Assembly (NCBI GenBank): GCA_947629125.1
Contig: CANRCO010000027.1
Coordinates: 1 to 12,993 of the forward strand
Direction of reading: 5' to 3'
DNA length: 12,993 nucleotides
Source: an uncultured Bacilli bacterium
GTDB lineage: Bacteria; Bacillota_I; Bacilli_A; RF39; UBA660
Notes under the pieces: model-generated
Database searches by the model: none
Seen by the model: only the letters and a program-made list of their open reading frames with translations
Told to the model about the DNA's origin: nothing
Shown here: positions 1 to 6,744 of the stretch, piece after piece
Layout of the letters: every line of letters begins with the position of its first letter
Numbering within the stretch: the stretch's first letter is position 1
Translations under genes and position numbers: made by a program

Positions 1-77
1 CATTTTCATTATATATCATTTTTTTCAAAATAAAAAGACTGTTTTCAAAAATTCTTTCGACTTTGTCAACAGTCTGT

Positions 78-108
78 AAGATATTTTGAATAAAAAATAT
101 CTTTTTTT
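78..108 (+). terminator. Rho-independent terminator of a gene left of the window
   Basis: A 10-bp perfect stem (AAGATATTTT at 78-87 pairing with AAAATATCTT at 94-103) closes a 6-nt loop and runs into a T tract to 108. On the plus strand this is a standard intrinsic terminator, so a plus-strand gene probably ends just left of position 1. A second inverted repeat (AGACTGTT 36-43, AACAGTCT 68-75, long loop) lies just before it and may be part of the same 3' untranslated region. Confidence 0.7.
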
Positions 109-140
109 GTTATATTTTTTGGTTTTTTTAATAAAATAGA

Positions 141-169
141 TTGAATTCAAAAATGTTTTTTGATATAAT
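141..169 (+). promoter_or_regulatory. Sigma-A-type promoter for the 245-aa gene
   Basis: TTGAAT at 141-146 and TATAAT at 164-169 are separated by 17 bp, close to the housekeeping consensus. The ribosome site (GAGAGGG, about 186-192) follows and lies 9 nt before the ATG at 202. Together with terminators on both sides this makes the downstream gene its own transcription unit. Confidence 0.8.
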
Positions 170-201
170 AATTTTATTAAGAATAGAGAGGGATTTTTAA
201 G

Positions 202-939
202 ATGGCAAAAATTAAGTTAAATTTGTCAACTGGAATTGTCGAAAAACCAATTTTAAGTTGTTTTAAAAAAGATAATAATTCTTATTTGATTTTAGATGCA
301 GAGAATGTTGGTAATATGGGAATGCCAATTATTTATGTATGTAAAATTGTAGATAATAAAGTAGTAAAGATTAATGACGATACAGAATGGCAAAATGTTA
401 AAGGTGATTTAAAATCAATTATTTCGGGACAAAAGATGGATTATTTTACACCTGCTGAACAAATGGATGCCGATGAAGTTTATTTTACTCAATTAACTTT
501 ATCCAATGAAAATTTAACAACGATAAAAAATAATTATCAAGTTGAGGGTAGTAGTACTGCTGAGGTTACTCCAACTACACCAGAAAATCCAACTCCTGAT
601 TTAGCTGCTACTAATATTGCTCCAGAAAATACGGAAAGTGCTCCAATTGATTTAGGTGCAGCAGCTGAAACTACAGTAGCGCCTGAACCAGCAGTTCAAG
701 CAGCAGAACCAATTTCAATTGAACCAACAACCCCAGAAGCTACTCCAGAACCAGAGCCACAACCAACACCAGAGGCTACACCAGTTGATAATCCAGTAGA
801 TACCCAACCAACTGTAGAGCCGACTATTACTCCAGTAGCAAGTACTGAAACTACTAATAAAGATATTGCCAAAATCAAAGAAAAATTCTTAAATGGTTGT
901 GATATGGTTTTTGAAGCAATTAATGAATTAATAAATTAA
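202..939 (+). CDS. Hypothetical protein with N-terminal globular domain and Pro/Thr/Glu-rich tail
   Basis: A 245-aa protein whose function I do not recognise. Residues 1-115 look like a compact mixed alpha/beta domain (MAKIKLNLSTGIVEKPILSC at the start, two Cys at 20 and 47). Residues 116-215 are a low-complexity stretch of Pro, Thr, Glu, Ala and Val, with PEPEPQPTPEATP-like runs. The last 25 residues form a predicted charged/hydrophobic helix containing one Cys. There is no signal peptide, membrane segment or LPXTG anchor, so it is probably cytoplasmic, with the linker tethering two folded ends. The start is supported by a good Shine-Dalgarno and a near-consensus promoter. The strong isolated promoter suggests substantial vegetative expression. 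Its composition matches its neighbours, and I see no sign of transfer. Confidence 0.85.
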   Translation: MAKIKLNLSTGIVEKPILSCFKKDNNSYLILDAENVGNMGMPIIYVCKIVDNKVVKINDDTEWQNVKGDLKSIISGQKMDYFTPAEQMDADEVYFTQLTLSNENLTTIKNNYQVEGSSTAEVTPTTPENPTPDLAATNIAPENTESAPIDLGAAAETTVAPEPAVQAAEPISIEPTTPEATPEPEPQPTPEATPVDNPVDTQPTVEPTITPVASTETTNKDIAKIKEKFLNGCDMVFEAINELIN

Positions 940-960
940 TACCTTTAAAGGTATTTTTTT
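938..960 (+). terminator. Rho-independent terminator of the 245-aa gene
   Basis: AATACC at 938-943 pairs with GGTATT at 950-955, part of an 18-bp perfect palindrome, followed by a seven-T run. The stem starts inside the TAA stop codon. Confidence 0.85.
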
Positions 961-976
961 GTATGGTTTTTTTATT

Positions 977-1002
977 TTCATCATATATTTTAGTGTGATG
1001 AA
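977..1002 (+). promoter_or_regulatory. Possible leader hairpin before the yutH-like start codon
   Basis: TTCATCA (977-983) can pair with TGATGAA (996-1002), covering the only sequence upstream of the ATG at 1005 that could serve as a ribosome site. TTTTCAT (975-981) can instead pair with ATGAAAA (1005-1011), which would include the start codon. In such AT-rich DNA short repeats arise by chance, so this is tentative. Confidence 0.25.
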
Positions 1003-1004
1003 TC

Positions 1005-1931
1005 ATGAAAAATCTAATTAATTATTATTACAATATCGAATTAGAAGAAGAACCAGCAAAAACAAAAGATTTTTATAGTTTTGTAAAAGAAAATAAAAAA
1101 TATTATTTTGTTCCTTTTAATCGTAAATATGAAGATATTTTAGATTTAAATACGATAATTAATACTTTTAAATTAAAAAAAATTGATTTACATCAAATAT
1201 TAATGAATCGTGATGGATTATTTTTGACTAAATTTGGCGAAAATAACTATATTTTAATGGAAGTTAGTGATTCAGAATTAGATGAATATAACTTAAAAGA
1301 TATTATTAAATTTTGTCGGATAAATAAATTAAATAGTCAAACATTAAGTCGCTATCAAAATAACTGGGCTAATCTTTGGAGCGAAAAAATAGATTACATG
1401 GAATATCAGATTCATGAATTAGGTAAATCTAAACCAATAATATTAGATTCTTTTAGTTATTTTGTCGGTATGGCTGAAAATGCAATTAGTTATGTAAATA
1501 TAGTTAGTAGAAATACACCAAGTGATTTAAGTAATGAAGTAAATATTGTTCATCGAAGAATTTTTGTGCCTAATTATAAATTAAATTATTTTAATCCTTT
1601 AAGTTTATTAATTGATTTAGAGGTAAGAGATGTAGCAGAATTTTTAAAATCTTTATTTTTTTATAATAGTGAAATGGCTTTAGATAATCTTAAATATTAT
1701 TTAACAACTAAAGTATTTTCATATTATAGTTTAGGTATGCTTTATGCACGATTATTATTTCCTACTTATTATTTTGATATATATGAAAAAGTAATTTTAA
1801 ACGAAGAAGATGAAGAAAAGTTACTTACAGTGATTAATAAAACTGAAGAATATAAAACTTTTTTAACGCAAGCTTACTATGAAATTACTAAATATACTAA
1901 AATTCCTAAAATAGAGTGGTTATTTAATTAA
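1005..1931 (+). CDS. yutH: YutH-like spore coat-associated protein (CotS-type kinase-fold family)
   Basis: A 308-aa protein resembling Bacillus YutH from memory of that family. Shared landmarks in order: W-x2-LW-x4-D-x2-E around 121-133; the block SYFVGMAENAIS at 151-162; HRR at 183-185 where YutH has H-x-RF; DLEVRDVAEFL at 204-214, matching the family's D-H-P-x-RD-L-AE; MLYARLLFP at 245-253; and a C-terminal IPKIEWLF like the family's P-x-x-WL ending. YutH belongs to the CotS group of spore coat proteins, which have an aminoglycoside-phosphotransferase-like fold. The catalytic HGD-type loop is degenerate here, so it is probably a pseudokinase-like structural or scaffold protein. No good sigma-A promoter is visible, as expected for a mother-cell sporulation gene, and the ribosome site is weak. 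It converges with a yutI-like gene. Confidence 0.75.
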   Translation: MKNLINYYYNIELEEEPAKTKDFYSFVKENKKYYFVPFNRKYEDILDLNTIINTFKLKKIDLHQILMNRDGLFLTKFGENNYILMEVSDSELDEYNLKDIIKFCRINKLNSQTLSRYQNNWANLWSEKIDYMEYQIHELGKSKPIILDSFSYFVGMAENAISYVNIVSRNTPSDLSNEVNIVHRRIFVPNYKLNYFNPLSLLIDLEVRDVAEFLKSLFFYNSEMALDNLKYYLTTKVFSYYSLGMLYARLLFPTYYFDIYEKVILNEEDEEKLLTVINKTEEYKTFLTQAYYEITKYTKIPKIEWLFN

Positions 1932-1966
1932 AAAAGAGTTATAAAACAACATTTATAACTCCTTTA
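1930..1966 (-). terminator. Bidirectional terminator between convergent yutH-like and nifU-like genes
   Basis: GAGTTATAAA (1936-1945) pairs perfectly with TTTATAACTC (1952-1961) around a 6-nt loop. Read on the minus strand it is followed by TTTTTTAATTAAA, a strong terminator for the nifU-like gene, whose stop codon lies inside the stem. Read on the plus strand the tail is the weaker CTTTAATTT. Confidence 0.75.
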
Positions 1967-2160
1967 ATTTCGGGTATTTCACTTTTTAAGTATTCTTCTA
2001 AGCCATCAGTAGTTGCACTTTGAAAATGGCAATGACTACAAGCACCTAAAAGTTTAACATAAACATAATTATCTTCATACTTTATAAATTCTAAATCGCC
2101 ACCATCACCCATAAAATAGGGACGTAATTCATCAATTAATTCTTTAATTTTTTGTTCCAT
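1939..2160 (-). CDS. yutI: NifU/Nfu-type iron-sulfur cluster scaffold or carrier protein
   Basis: A 73-aa protein consisting of just the NifU C-terminal (Nfu) domain. It carries GDGGDLEF at 18-25 and the cluster-binding C41-x2-C44 in GACSHCHFQSATT, followed by the family's terminal helix and strand. Nfu proteins bind a 4Fe-4S cluster across a dimer and pass it to client enzymes in the cytoplasm. Anaerobic ribonucleotide reductase activation, also encoded in this window, depends on an Fe-S activase, a plausible but unproven client. I place the start at the ATG at 2160: the in-frame GTG nine bases upstream lies inside AGGTGA, which is the ribosome site 7 nt ahead of that ATG. Bacillus YutI is longer (about 110 aa). 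It has its own promoter and a terminator shared with yutH. Confidence 0.88.
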   Translation of the reverse strand: MEQKIKELIDELRPYFMGDGGDLEFIKYEDNYVYVKLLGACSHCHFQSATTDGLEEYLKSEIPEIKGVINVVL

Positions 2161-2177
2161 AAATTTCACCTAAGATG

Positions 2178-2206
2178 ATTATAGTCGATTTATTTTAATA
2201 ATGCAA
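2178..2206 (-). promoter_or_regulatory. Sigma-A-type promoter for the nifU-like gene
   Basis: Read on the minus strand, TTGCAT (2206-2201) and a perfect TATAAT (2183-2178) are 17 bp apart, placing the transcription start a few bases before the ribosome site. Confidence 0.75.
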
Positions 2207-2215
2207 TAATTATAA

Positions 2216-2254
2216 ACTTTTAATTAAGATTTTCATATTTATATATAAAGGGGA
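2216..2254 (+). promoter_or_regulatory. Candidate sporulation (sigma-K-like) promoter and strong RBS of the collagen-like gene
   Basis: AC at 2216-2217 and CATA at 2234-2237 are 16 bp apart, resembling the sigma-K pattern of Bacillus (AC, about 16-17 bp, CATA-N3-TA). The match after CATA is imperfect, and CATA is frequent in AT-rich DNA. No convincing sigma-A promoter is present. AAAGGGGA (2247-2254) is a clear ribosome site 9 nt before the ATG. Confidence 0.3.
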
Positions 2255-2263
2255 ATTTTTAAG

Positions 2264-3412
2264 ATGAATGATAATTATCAAAAAGCTTTAAAAAAGGTAA
2301 AGGAAGCCCAAGAAAATAATAATGTGAATTGTTGTTATTTTAATCCAGCTATTTATTTAAACCGAGTTTATGTTGGACCAACCGGACCTAAAGGTGAAAT
2401 TGGTCCCACAGGTCCACAAGGAAATCCCGGTATACAAGGTGAACAAGGACTGCAAGGAGAAATAGGACCAACTGGACCACAAGGAATCCAAGGACTGCAA
2501 GGAGTCGCTGGTTTAAACGGTGAACCAGGAGCAACTGGTCCTAAGGGTGATACCGGCCCAACTGGTCCAGCGGGAACGAGTGTAAACATTTTAGGAGCAT
2601 ATAATTCTTTAAACGAATTACAACAAGCCCATCCAACTGGCAGTATTAATCAAAGTTATTTAGTTAATAATGATTTATATGTTTGGACAAATAATGGTCG
2701 TGGTTGGGTTAATGTTGGACAAATTCGAGGACCCCAAGGAATTCAAGGTGAAGTTGGACCTGTCGGACCTCAAGGTCCAATGGGGCCAAAAGGTGAACAG
2801 GGTGAAATGGGCTTGCAAGGTCCAATGGGCGAACAAGGTATTCCTGGAGTAGCTGGTCCGCAAGGAGAAATGGGTTTACAAGGACCAATGGGTCCAGCTG
2901 GGCCACAAGGAGCACCTGGCCCAGAACAAATTTCTGCAGCTTATATTATAACTTTTAATGAAACACTACCTCCTGGTAGGATGATAGAACCATCCGCTCG
3001 AATTCCACTTGATTTAAAAGTTAAGGATGTTGATTTTGATTATCTTGTAGATACAGATAATACGATTACTTTCTTTGAATCTGGTACCTATTTAATTGAT
3101 TTTACTATATCTGCTAATTTAAATAAAAATGATGAATTTCAAGCCAATAATGATTTTATTGCCATCGGTTTTAAAAAAGTTAACGATAATACAATCTTAG
3201 CTGGAGTAAGTGCTTGGGACAATAATGCACCAGCTGTCTTATTAAATGGTAAAGGTATATTTACAGTAGAAGCAGCTTATGATAAATATGAATTAGTTAA
3301 TTTTAGTAATAGTTCTATTTATTTAACTAGTCCTAATGCTAGTAGTTCAAGTATGAATTCCTTATATATAAATCCATTAGTTTCTTTAATAATTCAAAAA
3401 TTAGAAGATTAA
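2264..3412 (+). CDS. Collagen-like (Gly-X-Y) surface or exosporium protein, BclA type
   Basis: A 382-aa protein. A 37-aa N-terminal region with a Cys pair (C23-C24) leads to a first collagen block (38-106, 23 Gly-X-Y triplets, rich in GPTGPQ/GPTGPK). Next comes a non-collagen module (107-155: LGAYNSLNELQQAHPTGS, then YLVNNDLYVW and W-x-NVG-x-I). A second block (156-221, 22 triplets, with GPMG and GEMGLQ) precedes a C-terminal beta-rich head (222-382) of the C1q/TNF-like kind seen in BclA: 'FFESGTYLIDFTISANL' and a final SLIIQKL. There is no signal peptide or LPXTG motif, as for BclA-type exosporium proteins, whose N-terminus guides assembly onto the spore. A rod with a trimeric head on the spore surface is the likely role. 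A phage-tail-like or other surface role cannot be excluded. It is transcribed alone. Confidence 0.82.
   Translation: MNDNYQKALKKVKEAQENNNVNCCYFNPAIYLNRVYVGPTGPKGEIGPTGPQGNPGIQGEQGLQGEIGPTGPQGIQGLQGVAGLNGEPGATGPKGDTGPTGPAGTSVNILGAYNSLNELQQAHPTGSINQSYLVNNDLYVWTNNGRGWVNVGQIRGPQGIQGEVGPVGPQGPMGPKGEQGEMGLQGPMGEQGIPGVAGPQGEMGLQGPMGPAGPQGAPGPEQISAAYIITFNETLPPGRMIEPSARIPLDLKVKDVDFDYLVDTDNTITFFESGTYLIDFTISANLNKNDEFQANNDFIAIGFKKVNDNTILAGVSAWDNNAPAVLLNGKGIFTVEAAYDKYELVNFSNSSIYLTSPNASSSSMNSLYINPLVSLIIQKLED
2375..2581 (+). repeat. Collagen repeat block 1 (23 Gly-X-Y triplets)
   Basis: Nine-base GGN-NNN-NNN units encode residues 38-106. GGACCAACTGGACCA-like units recur several times, so the tract is prone to slippage and length variation. 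Confidence 0.9.
2729..2926 (+). repeat. Collagen repeat block 2 (22 Gly-X-Y triplets)
   Basis: The nine-base units encode residues 156-221. The units for GEMGLQGPMG occur twice, evidence of internal duplication. Confidence 0.9.
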
Positions 3413-3423
3413 GCCAAAAACAT

Positions 3424-3456
3424 AAAAACGACTTTTTTACAAGTCGTTTTCTATTT
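3424..3456. terminator. Bidirectional terminator shared by collagen-like gene and tRNA-Leu
   Basis: AAAACGACTT (3425-3434) pairs perfectly with AAGTCGTTTT (3441-3450) around a 6-nt loop. It has T-rich sequence after the stem on both strands, so it serves the plus-strand collagen-like gene and the minus-strand tRNA, which converge here. Confidence 0.85.
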
Positions 3457-3462
3457 TAAATT

Positions 3463-3551
3463 TGGTGCCCAAGGCCGGACTTGAACCGGCACGGGCTTTA
3501 ACACCCGCAGGATTTTAAGTCCTGTGCGTCTACCTATTCCGCCACTTGGGC
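3463..3551 (-). tRNA. tRNA-Leu, anticodon UAA
   Basis: The gene is 89 nt on the minus strand, including an encoded CCA. The acceptor stem GCCCAAG/CTTGGGC pairs perfectly, followed by discriminator A. The anticodon arm CAGGA-CTTAAAA-TCCTG gives anticodon TAA. The long variable arm has a CGGG/CCCG stem, marking a class II tRNA. The T arm GCCGG-TTCAAGT-CCGGC is complete. It decodes UUA, the dominant leucine codon in these genes. Confidence 0.97.
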
Positions 3552-3582
3552 AGGCACTTGTCTTAATTAATAAGACTCTCTA

Positions 3583-3611
3583 AGTATAATATTTTTTTAG
3601 CTAATTTTCAA
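3583..3611 (-). promoter_or_regulatory. Promoter of tRNA-Leu
   Basis: On the minus strand, TTGAAA (3611-3606) and TATACT (3588-3583) are 17 bp apart. A small inverted repeat GTCTTA/TAAGAC (3560-3576) lies in the short leader before the mature tRNA 5' end and may form a processing hairpin. Confidence 0.75.
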
Positions 3612-3725
3612 GTCTTTTTTAAAAATTTGTTAAAAAAGTTTATAATTAATGTTTTAATAAACTTAAATTAAAAATATCTTGTATTAAATTTTAGGTAAAA
3701 TTAATAAAATTTAATGGTGATTGTA

Positions 3726-5630
3726 ATGTTTTTTAGTAAGATTCATGGCCGTATTAAATTTGTGTTTATTGTAATAATTATTTTTATAATTTGTATTATT
3801 GGTAAAGTATTTTATATTCAAATATTTCAATATAAAAAATTGTCTAATTTAGCTAATTCATTATGGAGTAGAGAATTACCAATTGCTGCTGATAGAGGAA
3901 TTATTAAAGACCGTAATGGCGTTGAATTAGCTACAAATATTACCACCACTTCTTTAGTAATCATTCCTAATCAAATAAAAAATCCTGAAAAAGTAAGTAA
4001 AGATTTAGCTCAAATTTTAAATTGTGATTATAAAGATATGTTAGCACATGTTACCAAACATACCTCGATTGAAAGAGTTCATCCGGAAGGGCGTCAGCTA
4101 GATTATGCAACAGCTCAAAAAATTAACGATTTAAATTATGATGGAGTTTATTTAGTTAAAGAAAGTAAAAGATATTATCCTTATGGTAATGTTTTAAGTC
4201 ATGTTTTAGGTTATGTTGGAATAGATAATCAAGGTTTATCGGGTATTGAATTATATTATGATAAATATTTAACTGGTAGTAATGGAGCAATTAAATATTT
4301 TTCAGATGGTAAAGGTAACCGTTTAAAATTAGCTGAGATATATGAGCCTAGTGCGGCTGGTATCGATATTAATTTAACTATTGATATTAATTTACAATTA
4401 GCAGTCGAAAACGAATTAGATAATGCTGTAAGTAAGTATAATGCTGAACATGCCATAGCTATGATTATGAATCCAAAAACTGGCGAAATTTTAGCGATGG
4501 CTAGTCGTCCTAATTTTAATAGTAATAATTATCAAAATTATAGTACAGAAGTTATTAATCGTAATTTACCAATCTGGATGACTTATGAACCAGGAAGTAC
4601 CTTTAAAATAATTACTTTAGCTACTGCTTTAGAAGAGAATGCTATTAATTTATTTAAAGATACTTTTAATGATGGTGGTTCAATCAATGTTGATGGTGCG
4701 CGAATAAAATGTTGGAAAGCAGGAGGACACGGGCATCAAACATATTTAGAAGTTGTAGAAAACTCATGCAATCCGGGGTTTGTCAGTATTGGGCAGAAGC
4801 TCGGAAAAGAAACTCTAATGAAATATATTAAAGAGTTTGGTTTTGGTAAAACAACTGGTATTGATTTAAATGGGGAAAGTAGTGGTATACTATTTAATGT
4901 TGATAAAATGGGACCAGTAGAACTAGCAACAACTAGTTTTGGTCAAGGAATAAGTGTAACTCCTTTACAACAAATTAGAGGAGTATCTGCAGCTATAAAT
5001 GGTGGCTATTTATATACTCCTTATATTGTTAAAAGCTTTATGGAACCAGAAACAAATAATGTTATTAAAGAAGTAAAACCCAAGTTAAATAAACAAGTTA
5101 TTAGTAATGAAACAAGTAAGATGGTTCGCTTTGCTTTAGAAAGTGTTGTTGCTAATGGTACAGGACGTAATGCTTATATTGAAAATTATCGGGTAGGAGG
5201 AAAAACTGGTACAGCTCAAAAGGTTAATAATGGAGTTTATATGGTAGGTAATTATATTTTATCTTTTATGGGCTTTTTACCAGCTGATGACCCAGAGCTT
5301 GTTGTTTATGTAGCAATTGATAATCCTAAAGGCGTTGTCCAATATGGTGGAACAGTTTCTGCACCAATTGCTAAAAGCATAATGCAAGCGGCAATTGACA
5401 TTTTAAATATTAAAGAAAGTAAAGATGTTATTCCAAGAGAATATACTTGGTTAGATACAAAATATGTTGTTTTACCTAATGTTGTTGGTGAAACTAAAGA
5501 AGAAGCTACCAAAATTTTAAAAGGCTTTAAAATAGAATATTCAGGTAGTGGCAAAAATGTAACCTTTCAATCTCCTAAAGCTAATCTTTATGTTGCAGAA
5601 GGTTCAACTGTCAAACTATTGCTTAATTAA
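3726..5630 (+). CDS. spoVD: Class B penicillin-binding protein with PASTA domain, SpoVD-like transpeptidase
   Basis: A 634-aa D,D-transpeptidase that cross-links peptidoglycan outside the membrane, working with a SEDS glycosyltransferase such as the ftsW/spoVE product encoded downstream. A short cytoplasmic start and one membrane helix (about 10-28) precede the PBP dimerisation domain, which has RGIIKDRNG at 57-65. The transpeptidase motifs are intact: STFK (Ser291 nucleophile), SCN (347-349) and KTGT (493-496). A single PASTA domain fills the last 54 residues (VLPNVVG at its start). One PASTA and this length fit SpoVD or a PASTA-bearing PbpB; which one cannot be decided here. The start at 3726 is preferred because GGTGA (3716-3720) lies 5 nt upstream. 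The in-frame ATG at 3714 (638 aa) has no usable ribosome site. A TATAAT at 3641-3646 is the only promoter hint and lacks a good -35. Confidence 0.93.
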   Translation: MFFSKIHGRIKFVFIVIIIFIICIIGKVFYIQIFQYKKLSNLANSLWSRELPIAADRGIIKDRNGVELATNITTTSLVIIPNQIKNPEKVSKDLAQILNCDYKDMLAHVTKHTSIERVHPEGRQLDYATAQKINDLNYDGVYLVKESKRYYPYGNVLSHVLGYVGIDNQGLSGIELYYDKYLTGSNGAIKYFSDGKGNRLKLAEIYEPSAAGIDINLTIDINLQLAVENELDNAVSKYNAEHAIAMIMNPKTGEILAMASRPNFNSNNYQNYSTEVINRNLPIWMTYEPGSTFKIITLATALEENAINLFKDTFNDGGSINVDGARIKCWKAGGHGHQTYLEVVENSCNPGFVSIGQKLGKETLMKYIKEFGFGKTTGIDLNGESSGILFNVDKMGPVELATTSFGQGISVTPLQQIRGVSAAINGGYLYTPYIVKSFMEPETNNVIKEVKPKLNKQVISNETSKMVRFALESVVANGTGRNAYIENYRVGGKTGTAQKVNNGVYMVGNYILSFMGFLPADDPELVVYVAIDNPKGVVQYGGTVSAPIAKSIMQAAIDILNIKESKDVIPREYTWLDTKYVVLPNVVGETKEEATKILKGFKIEYSGSGKNVTFQSPKANLYVAEGSTVKLLLN

Positions 5631-5659
5631 TGTAAAATAAAGTAAACAGATTACTAAAC

Positions 5660-5690
5660 TTGGCAAATATTAGGTAATTCGTAGTATAAT
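5660..5690 (+). promoter_or_regulatory. Likely promoter of mraY
   Basis: TTGGCA (5660-5665) and TATAAT (5685-5690) have near-consensus hexamers, but the 19-bp spacer is longer than ideal. The ribosome site AAGAGGTG (5703-5710) follows. The gene may also receive read-through from spoVD, since no terminator is seen between them. Confidence 0.5.
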
Positions 5691-5716
5691 AATACTGTTA
5701 GAAAGAGGTGTCCAAT

Positions 5717-6709
5717 ATGTTAATATTAGCAAAAGCTGCTATGGCAATGATGTTGGGCTTTGTTTTTTCCATTTTAATTGGATTTATCTTAATTCCTTTT
5801 TTAAGAAAATTAAAAGTAGGGCAAAGAGTAAGCTTAACTATTAACAAAAGACATTTAGCAAAGAATGGAACACCAACAATGGGTGGATTAATATTTATAA
5901 TACCAACTATTCTTTCTTTAATCTTTTTATATTTTCGAGGTAGTATTTCTTTAAATCACAATTTAATTATTTTAGTTTTTGTCTTTTTATCTTATGCTGT
6001 TTTAGGTTTTGTTGATGATTATTTGAAAATTAAATATAAAAATAATAAAGGATTAAAAATAAGTACAAAATTTTTGTGTCAAATGGCAATTGCCTTAGTA
6101 TTTTTCTATATATTTATGAAAAATGGAGGAGAATCAACCTTAAGAATAACATCTTTAAATTTAGTAATTCCTTTAGGTTGGACTTTTGGTATCTTTATTT
6201 TGTTTTTGCTGGTTGGAACAACTAATGCAGTTAATATTACGGATGGTCTTGATGGCTTAGCCGGTGGTTTAAATGTTATAGCTTTTCTGGCTTTTGGAAT
6301 CATTGCTTGGAATACCACTTGGATGGAAGGTAGTCAAGATGTTGCTATATTTTGCTTTATTTTAGTTGGTAGTTTGTTAGGTTTCTTATTTTATAATACG
6401 CATCCGGCTAAAGTATTTATGGGTGATTTAGGTTCTTTAGCTTTAGGTGGAGCTTTAGCTACAATTGCTATTATTACTCGCCATGAATTATCTTTAGCTT
6501 TAATTGGTGGGGTATTTGTTGTTGAAGCTTTAAGTAGTATTATTCAAATAATTGCTATATTAAAATTTAATAAAAAAATCTTTAAAAAAGCTCCGCTGCA
6601 TCATCATTTTGAAGAACTGGGCTGGGCGGAAACTGATATTGTCAAAGTCTTTTGGGTAGCTGGTTTAATTTTAGCAATGATTGCCATTACTTATGGCGTA
6701 TGGTTATAA
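5717..6709 (+). CDS. mraY: MraY, phospho-N-acetylmuramoyl-pentapeptide transferase
   Basis: A 330-aa integral membrane enzyme that transfers phospho-MurNAc-pentapeptide from UDP to undecaprenyl phosphate, making lipid I. The signature motifs are all present: GTPTMGG at 51-57, DDYLK at 100-104 (the Asp pair of the active site), NAVNITDGLDGLAGG at 170-184, FMGD at 234-237 with its catalytic Asp, and HHHFE at 295-299. About ten hydrophobic segments fit the family. The start is the ATG at 5717, 6 nt after AAGAGGTG. The in-frame GTG at 5708 is part of that ribosome site and is unlikely to be used. In Bacillus the gene sits between murE and murD, and neither is here. Confidence 0.96.
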   Translation: MLILAKAAMAMMLGFVFSILIGFILIPFLRKLKVGQRVSLTINKRHLAKNGTPTMGGLIFIIPTILSLIFLYFRGSISLNHNLIILVFVFLSYAVLGFVDDYLKIKYKNNKGLKISTKFLCQMAIALVFFYIFMKNGGESTLRITSLNLVIPLGWTFGIFILFLLVGTTNAVNITDGLDGLAGGLNVIAFLAFGIIAWNTTWMEGSQDVAIFCFILVGSLLGFLFYNTHPAKVFMGDLGSLALGGALATIAIITRHELSLALIGGVFVVEALSSIIQIIAILKFNKKIFKKAPLHHHFEELGWAETDIVKVFWVAGLILAMIAITYGVWL

Positions 6710-6710
6710 A

Positions 6711-6744
6711 AAAATTATAGATTTTAAGTCTATAATTTTCTTTT
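6711..6744. terminator. Terminator 1 after mraY (works on both strands)
   Basis: AAAATTATAGA (6711-6721) pairs perfectly with TCTATAATTTT (6729-6739) around a 7-nt loop. CTTTT follows on the plus strand. On the minus strand a T-rich tail (complement of the A run at 6708-6714) makes it the terminator of the 98-aa gene, whose stop codon lies within it. Confidence 0.8.

Noticed and set aside
36..75. Minus-strand terminator formed by AGACTGTT/AACAGTCT
   Set aside because: There is no minus-strand gene to its right that it could end, and the loop is long (24 nt).
696..878. 60-aa minus-strand frame rich in Gly/Ser/Val
   Set aside because: It is the antisense shadow of the Pro/Thr/Glu-rich linker of the 245-aa gene and has no promoter or ribosome site.
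2158..2169. GTG at 2169 as start of the nifU-like gene
   Set aside because: The GTG is part of the AGGTGA ribosome site, which is correctly spaced for the ATG at 2160.
2368..2915. Several long open frames antisense to, or in another frame of, the collagen-like gene (60-73 aa)
   Set aside because: The Gly-X-Y repeats are GC-richer and periodic, which suppresses stop codons in other frames. These frames read as Pro/Gly or hydrophobic mirror repeats and have no ribosome sites.
5708..5719. GTG at 5708 as start of mraY
   Set aside because: It lies in the AAGAGGTG ribosome site; the ATG at 5717 is properly spaced.
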